64,000 nt of DNA from contig CALSPD010000013.1 in NCBI GenBank assembly GCA_943788145.1, positions 1 to 64,000 of the forward strand. Direction: 5' to 3'. Made by a program: the position numbers and the translations under genes. Source of the stretch: an uncultured Flavobacteriales bacterium. GTDB taxonomy: Bacteria > Bacteroidota > Bacteroidia > Flavobacteriales_G > Salibacteraceae. Shown here piece after piece: positions 37,545 to 47,604 of the stretch (position 1 is the stretch's first letter; every line of letters begins with the position of its first letter). Below the pieces are notes generated by a model, which worked only from the letters and a program-made list of their open reading frames with translations, ran no database searches and was not told the DNA's origin.

Positions 37545-38576
37545 ATGACTACAACTTTTCACCCCTCAAAATCTGTTGTTTTTTGGCTATGGTCCGGCAT
37601 GGTGCTCATCCTCATCATGGTTGTGATTGGGGGAATGACTCGCCTCACACATTCTGGACTATCCATGGTTCATTGGTCATTCACAGGTTCGCTGCCGCCA
37701 ATGTCCGAAGTAGCGTGGGACCTTGAATTTGAAAAGTATCAGACTTCTCCAGAATACATAGAGCTTCATAACCATTTTAGCCTAGATGACTTCAAATCCA
37801 TTTTTTGGTGGGAGTTCATTCATCGCATGTTTGGACGAATGATTGGGATTGTCTTTATTATTCCATTCGTAATTTTTTGGAGGAAGAAGCTTATTCCAAA
37901 ATCGATGTTACCAAAGTTTTTCATGATCTTGGCATTAGGAGCATTACAGGCTTTTCTGGGTTGGTTCATGGTAAAAAGTGGCTTGATCGATGTGCCTCGG
38001 GTAAGTCATTTTAGATTAGCCGCCCATCTCATCACAGCCTTCATCACTTGCGCCTATATATATTGGGTCATGCAATACTATAAAGGCTACGGACATACCT
38101 GCAAAAGCATCTCAGATGGTCGCAAATATGTCTTGATATTGCTCGCCTTGCTTGTTGCGCAAATTGTATACGGTGGCTTTGTAGCTGGATTAAAAGCGGG
38201 CTGGGTACACAATACGTGGCCATTAATGGATGGGGAATTGATTTCGGATGCAGTGACAGCCATGGATCCCATTTGGATCAATTTTTTAGAGGGAATGTCT
38301 GGTGTTCAATTCATCCACAGAACCTTGGGTTTGGTAGTTTTGTTAACTGGCCTTTGGATTGGGTTTTTCTCCAACTTCTTTAAGGAAGAGCGCTATGAAC
38401 TATACCCGAAGTTCGTGGCTATCGCATTGCTCATTCAGTTTGCCTTGGGTGTGTTAACCTTGCTTTTTTACGTTCCTATTTCCTTGGCTGTGATTCATCA
38501 AGTATTTGCTTTAGTAACGCTTATCTGTCTGACAGGACTGTTGTTCAAAGCGAACTTTACAAAGCTGCAGCATTAG
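37545..38576 (+). CDS. ctaA: Heme A synthase (COX15/CtaA family)
   Basis: This 343-aa membrane protein has eight predicted helices and the haem-ligand histidine regions GGMTRLTHSGLSMVHW, HRMFGRMIG, SHFRLAAHL and FIHRTLGL, in the order of COX15/CtaA. It oxidises heme O to heme A for cytochrome oxidase. Its 3' end overlaps the convergent gldD gene by 20 bp. Confidence 0.93.
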   Translation: MTTTFHPSKSVVFWLWSGMVLILIMVVIGGMTRLTHSGLSMVHWSFTGSLPPMSEVAWDLEFEKYQTSPEYIELHNHFSLDDFKSIFWWEFIHRMFGRMIGIVFIIPFVIFWRKKLIPKSMLPKFFMILALGALQAFLGWFMVKSGLIDVPRVSHFRLAAHLITAFITCAYIYWVMQYYKGYGHTCKSISDGRKYVLILLALLVAQIVYGGFVAGLKAGWVHNTWPLMDGELISDAVTAMDPIWINFLEGMSGVQFIHRTLGLVVLLTGLWIGFFSNFFKEERYELYPKFVAIALLIQFALGVLTLLFYVPISLAVIHQVFALVTLICLTGLLFKANFTKLQH

Positions 38577-39165
38577 CGGAATCGTTTTTCCAACTAAAGG
38601 TTTGAATCATGTGACGAATGTCTTCTTTGACATAATCGATCACAGGAGCGAGCGAATCTTTATTGGGCTTTACGTTAAAATAGAGCGATCCGCGTAAAAA
38701 ATGATGCGTGCTGTCGGTTAAAAAGAATTGGAGGTCGCTGGCCGTTTCACCTCGAAATTCATAAACGATTCCATAGACACGCATCGAATCATTCTCAACT
38801 AAACTTTCATTGATCTGGGTCGCCTTGCCAATGTGCTTCATCGCGAGTTTTCGACTGTCTTCGATTTGATTTGAAAGATTACCGTCAAGGTCACTGTATG
38901 TAAGGTGTATCGTGGCTTTTAAACTAGGATAATAGATGTTGTACCAACAGTTTTGTTGTTTGTGCCGTGGGTCAACCGTTAAATAGCTTATTCGAGAAGC
39001 TTCGAAAAAATAGGGGCAATTCCATGTGGCCTCATTCGGTGCTATGTATGCCGGTTCTGGTAAGGTAATCCGTGCGTAGGCTTTAGGTTTTGGTGCATAT
39101 TCATCTTCGCAGGCTGTAAGCACTAAGGTGAGAAGTATGGAAGCTATAAAAAATGGTTTTATCAT
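38557..39165 (-). CDS. gldD: Gliding motility lipoprotein GldD
   Basis: The 202-aa protein has a lipoprotein signal (SILLTLVLTAC, lipobox LTAC) and the GldD pattern YAPKPKAYARITLP ... CPYFFEASRISYLTVD ... WYNIYYPSLKATIHLTYS. GldD is needed for gliding and for T9SS function, with an unclear mechanism. It overlaps the gldE stop by 4 bases in the conserved order mutY-ssb-gldE-gldD. Confidence 0.95.
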   Translation of the reverse strand: MIKPFFIASILLTLVLTACEDEYAPKPKAYARITLPEPAYIAPNEATWNCPYFFEASRISYLTVDPRHKQQNCWYNIYYPSLKATIHLTYSDLDGNLSNQIEDSRKLAMKHIGKATQINESLVENDSMRVYGIVYEFRGETASDLQFFLTDSTHHFLRGSLYFNVKPNKDSLAPVIDYVKEDIRHMIQTFSWKNDSANAAAL

Positions 39166-40493
39166 TTTTCAACTTCAGGTAGTATGGTGATTTTCACCTG
39201 TTTGATTCTACGCTTATCTGCCGCCTCTATCGTGAAAAGGAAATTTTCAAAGCGAATGCGTTCGTTTTTCAAGGGGATTTTACCGCTTAGTTCAAGAATA
39301 AAACCTGCTATAGAATCACTATCTCCTTTGGCGTTTTCAAATTTTGTTCCCGGAATTCCTAGCACACGATACAAGTCCATTAAGGCCGTTTTACCTTCAA
39401 AGACATAGTTGTTGTCATCCAACTTGGAATAGACAATTTCATCTTCGTCAAATTCATCGCTTATCTCGCCTACAATTTCCTCAATAATGTCTTCAAGCGT
39501 AATCACACCCGAACTGCCGCCATATTCATCGACCACAATGGCCATGTGATTTTTCTTTTCCTGAAATTCTCGAAGAAGGTCGTCCAACTTTTTATTCTCT
39601 GTGACAAAGACAGCGGGTCGCAATAGGGTCTGCCAGTCAAAGTCCTTATTCTCTTTCAGAAAAGGCAACAAGTCTTTCACATACAGCACACCGGCCACAT
39701 TATCGAAGGTCTCTCTAAAAATGGGAATACGCGACACGCTGTGTGAGATAATTTTTTCTTGAAGCTTATCAAAATCCAGTTCGATATCAAGGCTGATCAC
39801 ATCCATGCGTGGTGTCATTACCTGTCGAACTTCGGTGCTGCCAAATTTTACGATCCCACTTAAAATTCGAGTTTCGTGCTCCTTTGTGTCCTTGTCTGTC
39901 GTCAGTTCAATGGCGTGTGAAAGCTCATCTACGGTGATGTTTGATCCGCTTTCCGCTTCTTTAGCTCGAGCATTTATTTTTCGAGTTGAGCTCACCATGA
40001 TTCTCGAAATAGGCCAAAACAACTTCCGCATGAAAATCAAGGGATAAGCCATGAAAAGGGAGATTTTTTGGGCGTTTTTTGTGGCGTAAACCTTAGGTGA
40101 TATCTCTCCAACAATTAAAATAATGAGGGTAACGGCTACGACCTGAACTAGGAAAGCAAGCAATTCCCTGCCTTCAAAGTCGAACATCATGTCCATCATG
40201 AAGGTCGATAGAATGATGATGGCAACATTGACTAAATTGTTGCCTATTAAAATCGTGGCTAATAGGGCGTTTGGCCGAGACAACAGATCTGCGGCTAAAA
40301 TGGAAGTCTTTGATTCGTCTTGCTCCAACTGCTCTCTGTCTTTTGGCGTCAGCGAAAAATAGGCCACTTCAGACCCACTTAAAAGTGCCGACAAAACCAG
40401 CAAGGCCATCATGATGACGGTCCAAAGAAGTATACCCATGTTCCAGGGTTTCAAAATGTTTAAGAGCGCAAATGAATACGGGTCGGGATCCAC
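39162..40493 (-). CDS. gldE: Gliding motility-associated protein GldE (CNNM/CorC family)
   Basis: The 443-aa protein has an N-terminal membrane domain of the CNNM/DUF21 type (LLVLSALLSGSEVAYFSLTPKDREQL ... LLSRPNALLATILIGNNLVNVAII), two CBS domains (MTPRMDVISLDI and MAIVVDEYGGSSGVITLEDIIEEIVGEISDEFDED) and a CorC/HlyC C-terminal domain. GldE is genetically linked to GldD. It starts 15 bp after ssb. Confidence 0.95.
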   Translation of the reverse strand: MDPDPYSFALLNILKPWNMGILLWTVIMMALLVLSALLSGSEVAYFSLTPKDREQLEQDESKTSILAADLLSRPNALLATILIGNNLVNVAIIILSTFMMDMMFDFEGRELLAFLVQVVAVTLIILIVGEISPKVYATKNAQKISLFMAYPLIFMRKLFWPISRIMVSSTRKINARAKEAESGSNITVDELSHAIELTTDKDTKEHETRILSGIVKFGSTEVRQVMTPRMDVISLDIELDFDKLQEKIISHSVSRIPIFRETFDNVAGVLYVKDLLPFLKENKDFDWQTLLRPAVFVTENKKLDDLLREFQEKKNHMAIVVDEYGGSSGVITLEDIIEEIVGEISDEFDEDEIVYSKLDDNNYVFEGKTALMDLYRVLGIPGTKFENAKGDSDSIAGFILELSGKIPLKNERIRFENFLFTIEAADKRRIKQVKITILPEVEK

Positions 40494-40508
40494 AAAAACT
40501 AGATTTAG

Positions 40509-40988
40509 TTAGAAAGGAAGGTCATCAAAGGACTCATCATCCTCGGAATCGGGCGCTAAATTTTTAGCTGGTTTGCTTTTTGAAGCTGGTGCTGGCTTGG
40601 AGGCGGAACTCGGCTCTTGGCTAGAGGCTGATGGGGCAGAAGCGTTATCGTTATCCGATCGTCCGCCAATCATGGTCATGTTGTCGCCTTCAATTTCGGT
40701 CACGTAACGCGTAACACCATCCTTGTCGTCATAGCTTCTTGTCCTTAGCTTCCCTTCTACATAAACCTGGCTTCCCTTCTTTAGGTATTTCTCTGCGATG
40801 TCTGCCAAACCCCTCCAGAGGTTCACAGAGTGCCACTCGGTGTTGGTCACACGCTCGCCATTTTTGTTGGTGTAAGTCTCTGACGTTGCAATTCTTAAAC
40901 GGCTTACCTTGGCTCCTGTGGTTAAAACACGCACCTCAGGATCAGCTCCTAAATTGCCTAAAATGATTACCTTATTTACTCCTGCCAT
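40509..40988 (-). CDS. ssb: Single-stranded DNA-binding protein
   Basis: The 159-aa protein has the OB-fold (NKVIILGNLGADPEVRVLTTG, EWHSVNLWRGLADIAEKYLKKGSQVYVEGKLRTRSY), an Ala/Ser/Pro/Lys linker and the acidic C-terminal tip DDESFDDLPF that binds partner proteins. A minus-strand TAGGTTTG at 41012-41019 is a likely promoter element, with a leader of about 20 nt. Confidence 0.96.
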   Translation of the reverse strand: MAGVNKVIILGNLGADPEVRVLTTGAKVSRLRIATSETYTNKNGERVTNTEWHSVNLWRGLADIAEKYLKKGSQVYVEGKLRTRSYDDKDGVTRYVTEIEGDNMTMIGGRSDNDNASAPSASSQEPSSASKPAPASKSKPAKNLAPDSEDDESFDDLPF

Positions 40989-41011
40989 GCCTTTTAAATT
41001 TCTCGTTTAAA

Positions 41012-41019
41012 CAAACCTA
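41012..41019 (-). promoter_or_regulatory. Putative -7 element of ssb-gldE-gldD
   Basis: TAGGTTTG on the minus strand, about 23 nt before the ssb ATG, within the gap between mutY and ssb. Confidence 0.45.
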
Positions 41020-41058
41020 CATCAATTTTTTTGTAGTCCCAATGGGTGCGATTGACCT

Positions 41059-42114
41059 TTAAATAGAGTGTTTTTCTAAATACCGATCGATCAATCTTGG
41101 AACAGCAAACGTATGAAGTTCAGACGGCTTAATCTTCAAAAATTCTGAAACATTCGCGAGGTTCGCCTCAACCGCGTAGAATCGCGCATAAATCGTCTGG
41201 TGGCTAAGGATATGCTTTGGCATCGATCGTACAGCGTTAAGCTTGATGTTTGATACTTGCAGTCTCGCTTCGATGCTCGATAAGTCGAGTTCTAAGTTTT
41301 GCGTTGTTTCAACCAAAGGAAATTGATAAAGACCAGCCCAAATGTCGGCTTCATCTCGTTTTTCGATCAATAGCAGCGAGCTGTCTTGAGCGACTAAAAA
41401 ATGAAAGAAACGATCGCGTTTTTTTGTCTTTTGAGTTTTAAAAGGGACAACATGTACCTTGTTTACGGCAAGCGCAACACAATGCTGAGAAACCGGGCAA
41501 GCGTTACATTTTGGTTGTTTGGGCGTGCAAATCATGGCGCCAAAGTCCATCATTGCTTGGTTGTGATTGCCCGGGTTTAATTTATCCAACAATTCATAAG
41601 CTTTCGCAGCGATTTCCTTCTTTGTGGTCGATTCATCCACAGAATCGGTTATTGCAAAAAGGCGAGAAATCACCCTCACTACATTTCCGTCAACAACTGC
41701 TTCGGGTAAATTAAATGCGATGGAGGCGATAGCTGCTGCTGTGTAAGGCCCAATGCCTTGAAGTAGAAGAAGTTCTTTGTAATTAGCTGGAAACTGACCG
41801 CCATGATGCTCGACTACTTGCTTGGCTGCCTTGTGTAGGTTCCGAGCACGGCTGTAATAACCTAGTCCTTGCCATAGTTTCAAGATTTCATCCTCGTCAG
41901 CTTCTGCTAAATCAAATACAGTTGGAAAGCGATTTTTGAAGGAATGAAAATAAGGGAGTCCTTGTTCAACGCGTGTTTGCTGAAGAATGATTTCTGAAAG
42001 CCAAATCAAATAGGCATGGTGATTTTCACGCCACGGCAAGGTTCTTCCATGTGTGTTGTACCATGCTGAGAGTTGAATTCTGAAATTTTCTTTCATGCTG
42101 CCCTTAAAAGACAT
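41059..42114 (-). CDS. mutY: A/G-specific adenine glycosylase
   Basis: The 351-aa protein has the catalytic Glu in EIILQQTRVEQG, the helix-hairpin-helix LLLQGIGPYTAAAIASIAF, the catalytic Asp in VDGNVVRVISRLF, the 4Fe-4S ligands Cx6Cx2Cx5C in CTPKQPKCNACPVSQHC, and a Nudix-like C-terminal domain that recognises 8-oxoguanine. It removes adenine mispaired with 8-oxoG. It is divergent from the HU gene. Confidence 0.95.
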   Translation of the reverse strand: MSFKGSMKENFRIQLSAWYNTHGRTLPWRENHHAYLIWLSEIILQQTRVEQGLPYFHSFKNRFPTVFDLAEADEDEILKLWQGLGYYSRARNLHKAAKQVVEHHGGQFPANYKELLLLQGIGPYTAAAIASIAFNLPEAVVDGNVVRVISRLFAITDSVDESTTKKEIAAKAYELLDKLNPGNHNQAMMDFGAMICTPKQPKCNACPVSQHCVALAVNKVHVVPFKTQKTKKRDRFFHFLVAQDSSLLLIEKRDEADIWAGLYQFPLVETTQNLELDLSSIEARLQVSNIKLNAVRSMPKHILSHQTIYARFYAVEANLANVSEFLKIKPSELHTFAVPRLIDRYLEKHSI

Positions 42115-42160
42115 CAGCGAAAATAGTTTTGAGAAGGTTTTATTAGTCTACAAATGATTC

Positions 42161-42168
42161 TATATTTG
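42161..42168 (+). promoter_or_regulatory. Putative -7 element of the HU gene
   Basis: TATATTTG, with about 57 nt of leader before the ATG at 42231. This is a conventional leader, unlike the leaderless cases elsewhere. Confidence 0.5.
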
Positions 42169-42230
42169 CATCCCGTTTTTTGAGATAGGTAAATACACTG
42201 AATATCAAAAGTTTATAATAGATTAAGAAT

Positions 42231-42521
42231 ATGACGAAGGCAGAAATAGTCAATGAAATTGCAGACAAGACAGGTCTTGACAAGGTTGAAGTATTAACGA
42301 CTGTAGAGGCGTTTATGAATAGCGTAAAGAATTCATTGGCTCGTGACGAAAATGTTTATTTGCGAGGTTTTGGAAGTTTTATCGTAAAAGAGCGAGCTGA
42401 AAAAACGGGTCGAAATATTTCGAAAAACACTACGATTATTATACCCGCACACAACATCCCTTCTTTCAAGCCAGCGAAGACTTTCGTTGACAAGGTGAAG
42501 AAGAGTGTGAAGGTGAAATAA
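42231..42521 (+). CDS. HU-family DNA-binding protein
   Basis: The 96-aa protein matches HU/IHF: MTKAEIVNEIADKTGL, GFGSFIVKERAEKTGRNISKNTTIIIPAHNIPSFKPAKTF and a basic tail KKSVKVK. It bends and compacts DNA. It heads the HU-TPR-small basic protein-rng run conserved in Flavobacteriia. Confidence 0.94.
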   Translation: MTKAEIVNEIADKTGLDKVEVLTTVEAFMNSVKNSLARDENVYLRGFGSFIVKERAEKTGRNISKNTTIIIPAHNIPSFKPAKTFVDKVKKSVKVK

Positions 42522-42535
42522 TTCACCCAAGAAGC

Positions 42536-43027
42536 ATGGGCCTTAAAGCCGGACACTTCGCTCTCATCGCCCTTACGGGGGTGGTAATTGTTCTTTTACT
42601 TCTCGCTCCGCATACTTCAGATCAGCCCGTAGTGGTTGAAACGGAAAATGCAGCACCGTTAGAACCGCCAACAGTCGAGAATCAAATTGATTCGGCCTTA
42701 GCCATCATAGCCAGCGAAGCACCCATGCAGGGTATTCTTTTGTTGCGATCGATTGCTGATGAGCATCCAGATAATTTTCGGGCCCAATATCATTTGGGAC
42801 GATTTTCTGCTCAAACGGGTCAATGGGAAAAAGTGATAGAACGCTTTGAAATTGTTCAAGCCATCGATCCTGATTTTACGGAATCGGATTATTGGTTGGG
42901 AACTTCAAAGATGCAATTGGGGCGAACCGAAGAAGCAAGAATTCATCTGCAACGTTTTGTTGCCGATGATAAAAATAATGAGCAGCTCAGAAATGAGGCT
43001 GTGACAATGTTGAATCAAAATAATTAA
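42536..43027 (+). CDS. Membrane-anchored TPR protein
   Basis: The 163-aa protein has one N-terminal membrane segment (FALIALTGVVIVLLLLA) followed by TPR-like helices (DNFRAQYHLGRFSAQTGQWEKVIERFEIVQAIDPDFTESDYWLGTSKMQLGRTEEARIHLQRFV). The function is unknown. Placement between HU and rng is conserved in relatives as I recall them. Confidence 0.85.
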   Translation: MGLKAGHFALIALTGVVIVLLLLAPHTSDQPVVVETENAAPLEPPTVENQIDSALAIIASEAPMQGILLLRSIADEHPDNFRAQYHLGRFSAQTGQWEKVIERFEIVQAIDPDFTESDYWLGTSKMQLGRTEEARIHLQRFVADDKNNEQLRNEAVTMLNQNN

Positions 43028-43030
43028 ACA

Positions 43031-43123
43031 ATGCCAAGCGGTAAGAAAAGAAAACGTCACAAGATGGCGACTCACAAGCGCAAGAAGCGATTGAGAAAAA
43101 ATCGTCACAAGAAGAAGAAATAG
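43031..43123 (+). CDS. Very small Lys/Arg-rich protein, AURKAIP1/COX24 (mS38)-like
   Basis: A 30-codon frame starts 3 nt after the TPR gene and reads MPSGKKRKRHKMATHKRKKR followed by LRKNRHKKKK and a TAG. Twenty of thirty residues are Lys or Arg. It resembles the AURKAIP1/COX24 domain, the conserved core of mitochondrial ribosomal protein mS38, and small proteins of this kind occur just before rng in Bacteroidota. A ribosome-bound role is likely by homology but not shown here. Confidence 0.8.
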   Translation: MPSGKKRKRHKMATHKRKKRLRKNRHKKKK

Positions 43124-43167
43124 TACTTCACGAATAACAGCCCCCCGGCTATAATACATTATCCAAA

Positions 43168-44728
43168 GTGAGTGAAATCAGTAAAGAAATGATCATTCGC
43201 ACCGGGGATGGTGAAGTCAATATTGCTCTTCTTGAAAACAAAGGACTTGTAGAATATCACAACGAAAAACTCGATAAGGGTTTTAACGTGGGTGATATTT
43301 TCCTTGGTAGAATAAAAAGACTCGTCCCCGGGCTAAATGCGGCTTTTGTTGACGTAGGTTATGAAAAAGATGCGTTTCTGCATTACCACGATTTAGGCCC
43401 AAAAGCCTCCTCGCTGCAGAAATATATTTCGGAAGGAATTACTGGTAAACGAAATTCAGGTCTGTTAAACGACTTTGAAATCGAGCCAGACATCGATAAG
43501 AACGGTAAAATCGATCAGGTGTTGAAGCCAAATCGATACATGCTTGTTCAAATCGCAAAAGAACCTATATCCACAAAAGGACCTAGATTAACATGTGAAA
43601 TCAGTATTGCAGGTAGATACCTGGTGCTGGTTCCATTCAGCGACCGAATTTCGGTATCGCAAAAAATTAAAAGCCGCGAAGAACGCGAGCGGCTGCGAAG
43701 ACTCATCTCGAGTATTCGCCCTAAAAACTTTGGCGTTATTGTTCGTACCGTTGCCGAAAACAAACGCGTTGCCGAGCTAGATGGCGATTTACGCAACCTT
43801 GTCGATCGATGGAAACAGTCATTCGACAACTTCACCACAAACAAGCCACCCTCAAAAGTGTTGGGCGAAATCGATCGAACCAATGCTATTTTACGTGACT
43901 TATTAAGTCCATCGTTCAATCAAATTGTTACAGACAGCAAGGAATTGGATCAGGATATTATATCCTATCTCAAAACCATTTCGCCAGAAAGTGAAAAGAT
44001 CGTTAAGCTCCATAAGGGCAAGAATGACATCATGGAGCACTATGGCATTGAAAAGCAGATAAAATCACTTTTTGGTAAGCATGTGACCATGAAAAGCGGG
44101 GCTTATTTGGTCATCGAGCATACGGAAGCCATGCATGTCATTGACGTTAATAGCGGCAATACGGCTAAGCAGGAATCGAATCAAGAGGCGAATGCTATTC
44201 GCGTAAACTTGGAGGCGGCAGAAGAAATTGCACGCCAATTGAGACTGCGAGATATGGGCGGATTGGTCGTAATTGACTTTATTGACCTTCGGCAAAACGA
44301 TAATCGTAAACTGCTTCAAACGAAGCTCCGCGACTTCATGTCGGCCGACAGAGCCAAACATCAGGTGTTGCCCGTAAGTAGATTTGGTTTAGTCGAAATC
44401 ACTCGACAGCGAGTGCGGCCGGAAATGGCGATTAAAACAGCTGAAGTTTGCCCTACGTGTAAAGGTACAGGCGAGGTTCAAGCAGCCATCACCATCATCG
44501 ATGAGATTGAAAACAATATGCGAGCGTTGATGGAGGAACAGAAAGTTCCAACATTGACCATTGCGAGCCCATCCTTTTGTTACAGCCTATTTGCAAAAAA
44601 GCCTCTACGGCTATCAGCGCAAGTGGTTTAAACTCTACAAAAAATGGGTCAATATCAAACCCAAAACATCTATGACCTTACTCGACTACGAGTTTCTGGA
44701 TAAGGATGGAGTCGAAATTTTATTCTAA
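43168..44728 (+). CDS. rng: Ribonuclease G/E family, frameshifted near the 3' end
   Basis: The open frame gives 487 aa: an S1 RNA-binding domain (residues 30-135), the DNase I-like catalytic region with metal-binding Asp in HVIDVNSGN and VVIDFIDLRQ, and the zinc-link CPTCKGTG. The last 20 codons of this frame (PSFCYSLFAKKPL...) are foreign to the family. Dropping one C from CCC at 44568-44570 restores SHPFVTAYLQKSLYGYQRKW and carries the frame to a TAA at 44726-44728, giving about 519 aa, the normal length. So a one-base insertion is likely, either real or a consensus error. RNase G matures rRNA and degrades mRNA. The SSR-like character is weak (C3), unlike the other repeats in the window. 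Confidence 0.9.
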
Positions 44729-44737
44729 AACATGGAC

Positions 44738-44768
44738 AGCCCTCACTTGAACGTGGGGGCTTTTTTTG
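44738..44768 (+). terminator. Rho-independent terminator after rng
   Basis: A 9-bp stem (AGCCCTCAC with GTGGGGGCT, one T-G pair) closes a 6-nt loop and is followed by a run of seven T. It directly follows the restored rng stop at 44728, supporting that end. Confidence 0.8.
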
Positions 44769-44938
44769 TTTGGATTTGTAAGTCGAGTAGGGGCTATTTC
44801 AAGGTTGAAGGTTTCCGATTGGGTGATTGTTAATTTTAAATCCATCAAAATAAACCCCGGGTGCGCGAACCAATACTTTCAGTCGCGTTCGGTGTGACAG
44901 GCTCGTTAATAATGCTCGAAAGGATAGAGCTTTAGAAC

Positions 44939-47604
44939 CTACCGAACGACCGTAACAGAACCCCGATACTCCACTTCTTTATTCGTAGTTTGTGGGGTGA
45001 ATCGAATGCTGTAGAAATACGTTCCTTCGCTGACGGATTCGCCATTTACACTGCCATCCCAGCGGAAACTCGGCTCGGTACTTTCAAAAACGACCTGACC
45101 CCAGCGATTGAAAATTTGTAATTGATACGCCTCTAATGGACAGTCTAAAAACGAAGCAAATTCATCGTTCACCCCATCGGCATTGGGTGTGATGATGTTG
45201 GCCAAGCGCGGTTTGCAGCCATCGTAACAATCGCCTCGCTGGAAAATCACAATGCTGTCGTGTACGACACAACCTTTGAGCGTCACGATTACGCTGTATA
45301 AACCTGTGTCGGTGACCAATAAAATAGAGTCTGTAGAACCATCATTCCAACCGAAATTCAGGTCTTGACCTGTGCGGTTTGGTGTTGGGTAAAGCACAAC
45401 TTCTTGATCCAAACAAATAGCCGTGTCGCGCCCAAGGTCGGTATAGGGCAGCGGCACAAATTCTACGTTAAACGTATCGTTGAGCGTATCGCAGGCGCTA
45501 AAACTGAGCAGACTTACCGTTTGCGATGAATCTATGCGGTATTGCGGGCCGTCTGTGCCATCGTGCCATTGGTAGCTCACGCCATTAGTTTGTGGGTTGA
45601 GTACATAAAAAGGTATTTCGGAGCAATAGACGCTGTCGTTTGGTAAATAGCCATCAGCGCGCGGCAAAAAGGTAATGGTGGCGCTGTCGCTGAAAGTGCC
45701 GCAGCCGTTGACCACAGCAACCGTAAGATTTACCGCCACAATTCCGGGAGCAACATCGGGGCGCGGCAACAACATGCTGACGGCATTAACCAAATTGTTT
45801 TGCTTTTCTGTGGCTACGGTGTCCCCCGCACTGTTTATCCAATAGGCGGTAATGGGCGACTGATTTGAATCTATGTTGGCCGTAATAACAACGCTGTCTT
45901 CGCAGGTTTGCACGTTATTGAGGCTGATTTGGAGTGGTTTACTCAGATACACCAAAGCCGTGTCTTGGTCGCTGCCGCATTCGTTGGTAAAGGTTAGGCG
46001 GATTTCTGTGGGACTAGTGACGAGGTCTGTTTTGGTTAAAACAAGGGTTGAATCTGTGCTGCCGTTGCTCCAATTATAAAGCCCTTCCCGTAGTTTTTTG
46101 GTTGGAAGCCCAGCATGAAAAACCACCGTGTCATTGCCTGTGCTGCACAGGTCTTGGTTTGGGCCAAGGTCTAGTTTGGGTACATCTTTCACATAGATGT
46201 TTTTAATGACAGTATCCGTCTTTACCCCGTTTTGCGCGATAAGCGTAACAGTAAAAACCCCTGTGTCGCTAAACACATGACTTGGCGCTAAGGCTGTGTC
46301 TGTGTTGTTTGCCCCGCTAGCAGGATCACCAAAATTCCAAAACACCGAATCGATGAAAGTAAAGTTGATATAAAACTCAGCAGATTGACCCACGCACACC
46401 GTGTCTGCATAGAAATTAGTGACGAAATAGGAAGAGAGGAATTTTGGTACGCTGATACCCCCGTTTTGCCTTCTAGGAATAATATGCTGTCCTGATAACC
46501 ACATAAATTCCCTAATTCATTAGGACGGTGGATGACATCCATGTATTTAGCGTGTTGGGAATTATTATCCCAACAATTTCCGTAAATCTTACCATTCGGC
46601 CCCATTTGCAATCCTACCATTACAGGTGAACCGAGTGTAACGTCTAACCAAAGCTCTGAAGCTTGAATGGCGCTTTGTGTTGGAACTGATAGGTCGTATT
46701 GAAAGGGGCCACCCGTGTACAATTTTGAATCATCGGGGCTAAATTCGAGACCGGCTGGCACACCTCCCGTAAATGGCAGTAATGTTCGTAAGTTGGACAA
46801 TTGCCCCGTGGCATTATCAAAGTCATACAACTCGATTCGTTCAGAATTCAGATGTGCTAACATCGTGCCTTTGTGATTAAACCTAAGATTTCCTTGCATT
46901 GGACCGAGTGCTGTATGGACAATTCCGAGACTCGTGGTAACGGGTGTGCTCGAAATGCCCGATTCCGTAACTAAAAAAGCATGATAATTATTCGTAAAAC
47001 TTTGTCTTACCATAAGCCAGAAATCAACACCATTGGCATGAGGTGTGGCGCAAATTTTTTCTTCTGTGCTGTCTCTTACATAAACATTTTTAAACGTATC
47101 AACCACATCGCCCATGCCGTTGTCTAAATCCATGTCCACTAACGTAGCAAAGGCGCCAGCCATTATGCCGTCAGTATAAAATCGATTGGCTGTTCTTAAA
47201 TAAACAAAGTAATACTGATTTGGATGGTTCGGTCTAGGAATTATGATGGAACCTTCTTCCGCCAATGTCGACTTGCCATTAGGATCAAATTGTACGCCCA
47301 CGTTCATTAATGGTAGACCATTGGGCATTGATCGATGCTCACGATTAATAATAGCAGCAGATGAACCATAAAATAGCAGCTGCCCAGTTGCGTCACTCAT
47401 AGAGCAAACATGGTGACTAGTGTAAGTATTATTGCCAATTGAATAATAGAATGTAGAATCATTCTGGTTTGTGTCAGCCACAAATACGCTTCCATTATAT
47501 TTAATTCCAGCGTCCGAAAAGAAATACCAATTCGCAGATTCTAGCTGTCCGATAACATTAGTCCACGCCAGGAAAGAAAACATTAAAACTATAGCCGATC
47601 GCAT
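44939..47604 (-). pseudogene. Large type B T9SS cargo protein, frame broken at a C5/G5 tract
   Basis: The first part (47604 down to about 46463) has a signal peptide (MRSAIVLMFSFLAWTNVIG) and a beta-propeller-like region (YYFVYLRTANRF ... LEFSPDDSKLYTGG). The second frame, from about 46460, carries a PKD domain (FWNFGDPASG), Ig-like repeats and a CHU_C tail (NIITPNADGVNDEF ... FNRWGQVVF ... FRWDGSVNG). The frames join at GKTG/ISVPKF if the G-run opposite 46458-46462 gains or loses one or more bases. Whole length would be about 885 aa. Layout matches the gene at 28919-31471. It begins 5 bp after the stop of the upstream cargo gene. Confidence 0.75.

Noticed and set aside
44786-44938. Possible small gene or RNA between the rng terminator and the cargo gene
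   Set aside because: No convincing frame or structure found; the stretch is AT-rich with no promoter-like element that I trust.
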